Below are positions 54,661-64,000 of a stretch of 64,000 nucleotides of DNA, in pieces; within the stretch, counting starts at the first letter, position 1; every line of letters begins with the position of its first letter. The stretch is taken from positions 40,928,685 to 40,992,684 of the forward strand of contig OZ038391.1 of the NCBI GenBank assembly GCA_964036045.1, written 5' to 3'. A program made the translations under genes and the position numbers. Source of the DNA: Eutreptiella sp. 'Long Island Sound 2002' (Eukaryota; Euglenozoa; Euglenophyceae; Eutreptiales; Eutreptiaceae). The notes beneath the pieces are model-generated. The model searched no databases. It was not told the origin of the DNA and saw only the letters and a list, made by a program, of their open reading frames with translations.

Positions 54661-55627
54661 GCTCCCGCCCCACCCATAGGGCCCTCCACCAAGCCCAGGC
54701 ATGCGCATGCCCCGCGCTGCGTGCTCCTGCCCCCCCCCGCGCGCACCCCAGTGCCCCCCCCCCTTCCCAACCCCACATGCACCCCTGTCCCTACAGGCGA
54801 CGAGGCCGACGGCGCGGAGGCCCCCCAACAGTGGGGCTTCGCCGGCACCGCCGCGGCCAGGTGTGCAAGGGAGGCGGTGTCAGAGGGCACCAAGGGGGGG
54901 GCATACCAGAGTGGAGTGAGGGGCTACGGCAGGTTGGAGAAGAGGACATGGAATGGAGGGGTCGACCCCCCCCCTCCCCCCTCCCCCCGCGCATAGCGGT
55001 GCTCCCGCCGCTGCCCTGACGCATTTCCCCCCCTGCACCCCCTCAGCCTCTGGCCCTCCTCTATAGGCAACGCACCACCGGGGGCCGGGAGAAGAATCTG
55101 CCTCCCTGGGCCCGATCTGATCGTGGCAAGGAGGCCCCCCGCAGTGGGGCTTCGCTAGCGGCCAGGTCTGCCTAGAGAGTAGCAGGGAAGGGGGCCGAGG
55201 GGAAGCGGGTCATGGGGAGAGTGAGGGGACCTGTAGGGCGAGAGGGAGTGGTGGGACGGCCCGGTAGGACCCCCCCCTCCCCTTGAACAACCCCCCCCCC
55301 CGCCCGGGGATGGGGCCAGAGCCCGCAGAAACGGCCTGCAGAAACGGCGCCACTGTGCCGGGGCGATGGCACCCACCTCGCACTGCCCCCCCCTCCCCCC
55401 CTAGCCAACAAGACTTGTGGGTGGTGCCCTATGCCGGGCGGAACCCTCCCATGCTTGTGGGTCATGCCCTATGCACGGCGGAACCTTCCGGGAAAGGGGC
55501 GGGGGGGGGGCAATAACCCCCCCGGAATGGGCGGCATGGCCCCGCTGGAGGAGCGGTTCGAGGCCGTGCCCCCCCCCCCCCCTGTCCCGCCTCAGATATG
55601 CCATGGGATTGAGAGAAGGAAAAACAG
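54661..55627. other. GC-rich spacer, no gene seen
   Basis: Contains many C and G runs. A ~45-bp phrase (GAGGCCCCCC ... CAGTGGGGCTTCGC ... GGCCAGGT) occurs at about 54817 and 55131. Open frames are Pro/Gly-rich and overlap, and none is supported. Confidence 0.5.
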
Positions 55628-58600
55628 CTGTTTTCCTTGAGCACCAACCACCACCTGGGCAGGACTCCCCGTCCCCCCAGGCCGGTGTGCCCGGGCCGTT
55701 GGAAACTGCTACCCCCCGCAGGCTCTCCTTGAGCACCGACCACCGCCTAGGCAAAACTCCCCTTTCCCCAGGCTGGTGTGCCTGGGCCGTTGGGAGCTAC
55801 TGCGCCCCAGAAGCCCTCCTTGAGCATCGACCACCGCCTGGGCAGGACTCCCCGTCCCCCAGGCTGGTGTGCCTGGGCCGTTGGGAACTGCTACTCCCCG
55901 CAGGCCCTCCTTGAGCACCAACCACCGCCTGGGGAGGGCTCCCCATCCCCCGGAGCTGGAGCCAAGGCCATCGGGAACTGCTACCCCCCGTGGGCCCTCC
56001 TTGACCATCGACCACCGCCTGGGCAGCACTCCCCGTCCCCCCATGTTGATGTACCCGGGCGGTTATGAAATTCTATCCCCCGTAGGCCCTCCTTGAGCAC
56101 CGACCACCGCCTAGGAAGGACTCCCCGTCTCCCCTCGGCTAGTGTACCCGGGGCGTTGGGTGCTACTGCCCCCCGCAGGCCCTCCTTGAGCACCGACCAC
56201 CGGCTGGGCAGCACTCACCGTCCCCCCACGTTGGTGTGCCCGGGCCGTTGGGAACCGCTACCCCCCCCCAGGCCCTCCTTGAGCACAGACCACTGCCTGA
56301 GCAGGATTTCCGGAATCCCACGGTGGTGTACCTGGGTCGTTATGAAGTTCTATCCCCCGCAAGCCCTCCTTGACCACCTACCACCGCCTCGGCAGGACTC
56401 CGCGTCCCCCGGAGCTGGTGCCAAGGCCATTGGGAAGTGCTACCCCGCGGAGGCCCTCCTTGAGCAGCGACCACCAGCTGGGTCGGACTCCCCGGTCCCC
56501 CAAGGGGGCTATTGAGAGCTACTGCGCCCCACAAGCCCTCCTTGAGCATCGACCACCGCCTGGGCATGACTCCCCGTCCCCAAGGCTGGTGTGCCTGGGC
56601 CGTTGGGAACTGCTACTCCCCGCAGGCCCTCCTTGAGCACCGACCACCAATTGGGGAGGGCTCCCCGTCCCCCGGAACTGGTGCCAAGGCCTTCGGGAAC
56701 TGCTACCCCCCGTAGGCCCTCCTTGACCATCGACCACAGCCTGGGCAGGACTCCCCGTCCCCCCATTTTGGTGTACCCGGGACCGCCTAGGAAGGACTCC
56801 CTGTATCCCCTCGGCTGGTGTACCCGGGGCGTTGGATGCTACTGCCCCCCGCAGGACCTCCTTGAGCACCGACCACCGGCTGGGCAGCACTCACCGTCCC
56901 CCCACGTTGTTGTGCCCGGGCCGTTGGGAACTGCTACCCCCCCCCCACCCCCAGGCCCTCCTTGAGCACGGACCACTGCCTGAGCAGGATTTCCGGACCC
57001 CCACGGTGGTGTACCCAAGCCGTTATGAACTTCTATCCCCCGCAGGCCCTCCTTGACCACCTACCACCGCCTGGGCAGGACTCCGCGTCCCCCAGAGCTG
57101 GTGCCAAAGCCATTGGGAAGTGCTACCCCGCGGAGGCCCTCCTTGAGCAGCGACCACCGCCTGAGTCGGACTCCCCATTCCCCCAAGGGGGCTATTGGGA
57201 GCTACTGCCCCCCTAAGGCCCTGCTTGAGCACCAACCGCTGCCTGGGTAGGACTCCCCGTCCCCCAGGCTGGTGTGCCTGGGCCATTGGGAACTGCTACT
57301 CCCCGCAGGCCCTCCTTGAGCACCGACCACCGCCTTGGGAGGGCTCCCCATCCCCCGGAGCTGGTGCCAAGGCCATCGGGAACTGCTACCCCCCGTAGGC
57401 CCTCCTTGACCATCGACCACCGCCTGGGCAGGACTCCCCGTCCCCCCAAGGGGGCTGTTGGGAGCTACCGCCCCCAGAAGCCCTCCTTGAGCACCGACCA
57501 CCGCCTTGGGAGGACTCCCCGCCCCCCGGAGCTCGTGCCGAGGCCATGGGGAACTGCTACCCCCCGTAGGCCCTCCTTGAGCACCGACCACCGCCTGGGC
57601 AGGACTCCCCATCCCCCCAAGGGGGCTGTTGGGAGCAACTGCCCCCCACAGGCACTCCTTGAGCACCGATCACCGCCTGGGCAAGACTCCCCGTCCCCCG
57701 AGGCTGGTGTGCCCGAGCCGTTGGGAACTGCTACCCCCCGCAGGCTCCCTTGAGCACCGACCACCGCATGTGCAGCACTCCCCGTCCCCCTAGGCTTGTA
57801 CGCCCGGGCCGTAGGGAGCTGCTGCCCATGCACGCCCTCCTTGAGCACCAACCACCTCCTGGGCAGGACTCCCCGTCTCCCCAAGCTGGTGTCAAGGCCA
57901 TTCGGAGCTACTGCCCCCCGGAGGCACTCCTTGGGCACTGACCACCGCTTGGGCAGGACGACCCGTCCCCCGAAGCTGTTGTACCCGGACCGTTGGGAAC
58001 TACTAGCCCCCGCAGGCCCTCAATGAGCACCAACCACCGCTTGGGCAGGACTCCCCGTCCCCCCAAGCTGGTGTCAAGGCCATTGGGAGCTACTGCCACC
58101 CACAGGCCCTCCGTGAGGAGCAACCACCGCCTGGGCGGGAATCCCCGCCCCCCCAAGCTGGTGAGCCCGGGCCGTTGGGAGCTGCTGCCCCCCCGCCAGC
58201 CCTCCTTGAGCACCGACCACCGCCTGGGCAGCACTCCCCGTCCCCCCACGCTAGTGTGCCCGGGCCGTTGGGAACTGTTGTCCCCCCCATGCCCTCCTTG
58301 AGCACCGACCACCGCCTGGGCAGGGCTTCGCCGTCCCCCAGGCTGGTGTGCCCGGGCCGTAGGGAGCTGCTGCCCGTGCATGCCCTCCTTGAGAACCGAC
58401 CACCGCCTGGGCAGGAATCCCCGTGTCCCCAAGCTAGTGTCAAGGCCATTGGGAGCTATTGCCCCCCCGGAGGCACTCCTTGGGCACCGACCACCGCTTG
58501 GGCAGGACGACCCGTCCCCCGAGGCTGTTGTACCCGGGCCGTTGGGAACTGCTACCCCCCGCAGGCCCTCCTTGAGCACCGACCACCACCTGAGCAGGAC

Positions 58601-61600
58601 TCCCCGTCCTCCCAAGCTGGTGTCAAGGCCATTGGGAGCTACTGCCACCCACAGGCCCTCCGTGAGGAGCAACCACCGCCTGGGCGGGAATCCCCGTCCC
58701 CCCAAGCTGGTGAGCCCGGGCCGTTGGGAGCTGCTGCCCCCCGCAAGTCCTCCTTGAGCACCAACCACCGCCTGGGCAGCACTCCCGGTTCCCCGAGGCT
58801 AGTGTGCCCGGGCGGTTGGGAACTATTGTCCCCGCCACGCTCTGCTTGAGCACCGACCAGCGCCTGGGGAAGGGCTCCCGTTACCCCGGGCTGGTGAGCC
58901 CGGGCCGTTGGGAGCTACTACCCCCCGCAAGCCCTCCTTGAGCATCGACCACCGCTTGGGCAGCACTCCACATCCCCCCAAGCTGGTGTACCCGGGCCAT
59001 TGGGAACTGCTGTCACCTGCACGCCCTCCTTGAGCACCGACCACAGCCTAGGTAGGACTCCACGTCCCCCTAGGCTGGTGTGCCCGTCCGTTGGGAACTG
59101 TTGTCCCCCGCAGGCACTCCTTGAGCACCGACGAGGGCCTGGGCAGGACTCCCCGTCCCCCCATGCTGGTGTACCCAGGCGGTCATGAAATTCTATCCGC
59201 CGCAGGCCCTCCTTGAGCACCAACCACCGCGTGGGCAAGGATCCCCGTCCCCCTAGGCTGTTGTACCCGGGCCGTTGGGAACTGCTACCCCCAGCAGGCC
59301 CTCCTTGAGCACCAACCACTGCTTGGGCAGGACTCCCCGTCCCCCCGAGCTGGTGGCAAGGCCATAGGGAGCTAATGCCCCCCACAAGCGCGCCTTGAGC
59401 ACCGACCACCGCTGGTACAGCACTCCCCGTCCCCCTAGGCTAATGTGCCCGGCCCCTGGGAGCTGCTATGCCCCGTAGACCCTCCTTGAGCAGTCCTGCC
59501 CAGGCAACCACCGTTTGGGCACGACTCTCCGTCCCCCCATGCTGGCGTGCCCGGGCCCCTGGGGGCTACTGCCCCCTGCAGGCCCTCCTTGAGCACCGAC
59601 CACCGCCTGGGCAGCACTCCCCGTCCCCCTAGGCTGTTGGACCCGGGCCGTTGGGAACTGCTACCCCCTTGCACGCCCTCCTTGAGCACCAACCACGGCC
59701 TAGGAAGCAGTCCCTGTCCCCCAAGGTGGTGGCAAGGCCATTGGGAGCTACTGCCCCCCACACGCCCTCCTTGAGCACGGACCACCGCTTGGGCAGGACT
59801 CCCCGTCGCCCCAAGCTGGTGGCAAGGCCATGGGGAGCTACTGCCCCCCACAAGCCCGCCTTGAGCACCAACCAATGCTGGTACAGCACTCCCCGTCCCC
59901 CCAGGCTAATGTGCCCGGCCCTTGGGAGCTGCTATGCCCCGTAGACCCTCCTTGAGCACCGACCACCGCCTGGGCAAGACTCTCCCTCCCCCCATGCCGG
60001 TGTGCCCGGGCCCCTGGGAGCTGCTATGCCCCGCAGGCCCTCCTTGAGCACCGACCACCGCCTAAGCAGGCCTCCCCGTCCCCCTAGGCTGTTGTACCCG
60101 GGCCGTTGGGAGCTGCTATGCCCCGCAGCCATCCTTGAGCACCAACCATCGCCTGGGCATGACTCCCCATCCCCCCACGCCGGTGTGCCCGGGCTGTTGG
60201 GAGCTACTGCCCCCCACAGGCCTTCCTTGAGCACCAACCTTCGCTTGGGCAGGACTCCCCGTCCCCCGAGGCTAGTGTGCCCAGGATGTTGGAAATTGCT
60301 ACCCCCCGCAGGCCATCTTTGAGCACCGACCACCACCTGGGCAGGACTCCACGTCGCCCAAGGCCAGTGTGTCCGGGCCGGTGAAAACTGCTACCCCCCG
60401 CAAGCCCTCCTTGAGCACCGACCACCGCATGTGTAGCACTCCCCGTCCCCCTAGGCTTGTATGCCCGGGCCGTAGGGAGCTGCTGCCCGTGCACGCACTC
60501 CTTGAGCACCAACCACCTCCTGGGGAGGACTCCCCGTCCCCCGAGGCTAGTGTGCCCGGGCGGTTGGGAACTATTGTCCCCGCCATGCCTTGCTTGAGCA
60601 CCGACTAGCGCCTCGGGAGGGCTCCCGTTACCCCGGGCTGTTGTACCCGGGCCGTTGGGAACTGCTACCCCCCGCAAGCCCTCCTTGAGCACCGGCCACA
60701 GCCTAGGTAGGACTCCACGTCCCCTCAGGTTGGTGTGCCCGTCCGTTGGGAGCTGTTGTCCCCCGCTGGCACTCCTTGAGCACCGAGCACCGCCTAAGCA
60801 GGACTCCCCGTCCCCCCATGCTGGTGTACCCGGGCGGTCATGAAATTCTATCCCCCGCAGGCCCTCCTTGAGCACCAACCACCGCATGGGCAAGAATCCC
60901 CGTCCCACTAGGCTGTTGTACCCGGGCCGTTGGGAACTGCTACCCCCCGCAGGCCCTCCTTGAGCACCGACCACCGCCTGGGCAGGACTCCCCGTCCCCC
61001 TAGGTTGTTGTACCCGGGCCGTTGGGAACTGCTACCCCCCCGCACGCCCTCCTTGAGCACCGACCACCGCTTGGGCAGGACTCCCCGTCCCCCTAGGCTC
61101 TCTGCCCCCCAAGGTGGTGGCAAAGCCATTGGGAGCTACTGCCCCCGACAGGCCCTCCTTGAGCAAGGACCACCCCTTGCGCAGGACTCCCCGTCCCCCC
61201 AAGCTGGTGGCAAGGCCATAGGGAGCTACTGCCCCCCACAGGCCCTCCTTGAGCAAGGACCACCCCTTGCGCAGGACTCCCCGTCCCCCCAAGCTGGTGG
61301 CAAGGCCATAGGGAGCTACTGCCCCCCACAAGCCCGCCTTGAGCACCAACCACCGCTTGTACACCACTCCCCGTCCCCCCAGGCTAATGTGCCCGGCCCT
61401 TGGGAGCTGCTATGCCCCGTAGACCCTCCTTGAGCACCGACCACCGCTTGGGCAAGACTCTCCGTCCCCCCAGGCCGGTGTTCCCGGGCCCCTGGGAGCT
61501 GCTATGCCCCGCAGGCCCTCCTTGAGCACCGACCACCGCCTAAGCAGGACTCCCCGTCCCCCTAGGCTGTTGTGCCCAGGCCGTTGGGAGCTGCTATGCC

Positions 61601-64000
61601 ACGCAGGCCATCCTTGAGCACCAACCATCGCCTCGGCATGACTCCCCATCCCCCCAGGGCGGTGTGCCCAGGCTGTTGGGAGCTACTGCCCCCCACACGC
61701 CCTGCTTGAGCACCAACCTTCGCTTGGGCAGGACTCCCCGTCCCCCGAGGCTGGTGTGCCCAGGCTGTTGGAAATTGCTACCCCCCGCAGGCCATCTTTG
61801 AGCACCGACCACCACCTGGGCAGGACTCCACGTCGCCCAGAGCAAGTGTGCCCTGGCCGGTGAAAAGTGCTACCCCCCGCAGGCCCTCCTTGAGCACCGA
61901 CCACCGCCCGGGCAGGACTCCCAGTCCCCCTAGGCTTGTATGCCCGGGCCGTAGGGAGCTGCTGCCCGTGCACGCACTCCTTGAGCACCAACCACCACCT
62001 GGGGAGGACTCCCCGTCCCCCAGGGCTAGTGTGCCCGGGCGGTTGGGAACTATTGTCCCCGCCACGCCTTGCTTGAGCACCGACTAGCGCCTCGGGAGGG
62101 CTCCCGTTACCCCGGGCTGTTGTACCCGGGCCGTTGGGAGCTGCTACCCCCCGCAGGCCCTCCTTGAGCAGCGACCACCGCCTGGGCAGCACTCCACATC
62201 CCCCCAAGCTGGTGTACCCGGGCCATTGGGAATTGCGGTCACCTGCACGCCCTCCTTGAGCACCGGCCACAGCCTAGGTAGGACTCCACGACCCCCAGGT
62301 TGGTGTGCCCGTCCGTTGGGAATTGTTGTCCCCCAGAGGCACTCCTTGAGCACCGAGCACCGCGTAAGCACGACTCCCCGTCCCCCCATGCTGGTGTACC
62401 CGGGCGGTCATGAAATTCTATCCCCCGCAGGCCCTCCTTGAGCACCAACCACCGCATGGGCAAGAATCCCCGTCCCACTAGGATGTTGTACCCGGGCCGT
62501 TGGGAACTGCTACCCCCTGCAGGCCCTCCTTGAGCACCGACCACCGCCTGGGCAGGACTCCCCGTCCCCCTAGGTTGTTGTACCCGGGCCGTTGGGAACT
62601 GCTACCCCCCCGCACGCCCTCCTTGAGCACCGACCACCGCCTGGGCAGGACTCCCCGTCCCCCTAGGCTCCCTGCCCCCCAAGGTGGTGGCAAAGCCATT
62701 GGGAGCTACTGCCCCCCACACGCCCTCCTTGAGCAGGGACCACCGCTTGGGCAGGACTCCCCGTCCCCCCAAGCTGCAGGCAAGGCCATCGGGAGCTACT
62801 GCCCCCCACAAGCCCGCCTTGAGCACCAACCACCGCTGGTACAGCACTCCCCGTCCCCCCAGGCTAATGTGCCCGGCCCTTGGGAGCTGCTATGCCCCGT
62901 GGACCCCCCTTGAGCACCGACCACCACCTGGGCAGGACTGTCCGTCCCCCCATGCCGGTGTGCCCGGGCCCCTGGGAGCTGCTATGCCCCGCAGGCCCTC
63001 CTTGAGCACCGACCACCGCCTGGGCAGGACTCCCCGTCCCCCTAGGCTGTTGTACCCGGGTTGTTGGGAGCTACTGCCCCCCACACGCCCTGCTTGAGCA
63101 CCAACCTTCGCTTTGGCAGGACTCCCTGTCCCCCGAGGCTGGTGTGCCCAGGCTGTTGGAAATTGCTACCCCCCGCAAGCCATCTTTGAGCACCGACCGC
63201 CACCTGGGCAGGACTCCACGTCGCCAAAGGCAAGTGTGCCCGGGCCGGTGAAAAATGCTACCCCCCGCAAGCCCTCCTTGAGCCCCGACCACTGCCCGGG
63301 CAAGGCTCCCCGTCCCGCGAGGCTGGTGTTCCAGGGCCGTTGGCAACCGCTACCCCCCGCAGGCCCTTCTTGAGCACCAACCACCACCTGGGGAGGACCC
63401 CCTGTCCCTCCAAGAAGGCGGTTTGGAGCTACTACCCCCCACCAGACCCTCCTTGAGCACCAACCACCGCCTAGGCAAGACTCCCTGTCCCACGCGGCTG
63501 GTGTGCCCGGGCCGTTGGGAACCGCTACCCCCCGCACGCCCGCCTTGAGCACCGACCACCGCCCGGGCAGGGCTCCCCATCCCCCAAGGCTCGTGTGCCC
63601 GGGCCGTTGGGAGCTGGTGTCCCCCGCACGCTCCCCTTGAGCAGCAACCAGTGCCTTGGCACAACTCCCCGTCCCCCCAGGCCGGTGCGCCCCGGCTGTT
63701 GGGAACTGCTATCCCCCGTAGGCTCTCTTTCACCACCGACCATCACTTGGGCAGGACTCCTCGTCCCCCTAGGCTGTTGTACTCGGGCTGTTGGGAGCTG
63801 CTACACCCCGCAAGCCCTCCTTGAGCACCAACCACCGCCGGGGCAAGACTCCCCGTCCCCCCATCCTGGTGTACGCGGGCAGTTATAAAATTCTATCGCC
63901 CGCAGGCCCTCTCTGAGCACCGACCAGCGCCTGGGGAAGACTCCCCGTCGCCCTAGGCTGTTGTACTCGGGCCGTTGGGAGCTGCTATGCCCCGCAAGCC
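55628..64000 (+). repeat. Satellite D, ~92-bp units, about 90 copies, runs off the window
   Basis: The unit contains CCCTCCTTGAGCACCGACCA, CCGCCTGGGCAGGACTCCCC, GTCCCCCTAGGCTGTTGTAC and CGGGCCGTTGGGAACTGCTA. Variants end TGGCAAGGCCATTGGGAGCT or CGGTCATGAAATTCTATCCC. The core (ACCACCGCCTGGGCAGGACT and CCCCGTCCCCC) is shared with satellites A and B. Higher-order repeats of about 1.4-1.5 kb are visible from 60.2 kb on. Confidence 0.95.

Overview
The window looks like nuclear DNA of a photosynthetic eukaryote, most likely a euglenid alga (Euglena-like). Three things point there. Residues 52368-54151 encode a green-type chlorophyll a/b LHCII protein arranged as a tandem polyprotein, joined by short linkers of the kind described for Euglena LHCII precursors. 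There is a clear U6 snRNA gene at 990-1093 (minus). Protein-coding exons are small, separated by kilobase introns, and mostly bounded by GT...AG. Nothing looks bacterial, viral or organellar. The species is an inference; a green alga or another alga with green-type LHC is the main alternative.

Left part (1-27.6 kb, moderate GC). All supported genes here read on the minus strand. A WW-domain-like exon (367-769) lies at the left edge, then U6. From 14825 down to 5304 runs a multi-exon gene for a SIN1/Avo1-type TORC2 subunit: CRIM, Ras-binding-like, acidic linker and SIN1-type PH regions occur in the right order, and most exon phases fit. Its introns carry long microsatellites. From 16.4 to 20.6 kb there are only repeats: a ~390-bp repeat family split by a diverged ~175-bp satellite, then a cluster of CCTAGT/ACTAGG fold-backs. 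Between 25.5 and 27.6 kb are weak exon candidates, including a convincing last exon of a membrane protein.

Right part (27.6-64 kb, very GC-rich, C-rich on the plus strand). It starts with a 5.6-kb non-LTR retrotransposon (APE endonuclease, reverse transcriptase, RNase H, CCHC zinc finger) bounded on both sides by (ACACC)n. Next come a 0.6-kb module containing a strongly structured repeat, and about 16 kb of tandem arrays: 94-bp (A), 82-bp (B) and 47-bp (C) units. A short SINE-like element with the LINE 3' tail follows. Then a second copy of the structured module leads into a second short 94-bp array, which runs directly into the start codon of the LHCII polyprotein. The third LHC unit is cut off by a second SINE-like copy. 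The last 8.4 kb is a ~92-bp array (D). Arrays A, B and D share a common core, and C joins B without a break, so they look like one satellite superfamily.

The most novel-looking items are the duplicated structured RNA-like module (34445-34825 and 51070-51440), the LINE/SINE pair sharing a 3' tail and (ACACC)n, the 47-bp satellite in which each unit can fold into a 15-bp hairpin, and the LHCII polyprotein sandwiched between a satellite and a retroelement.
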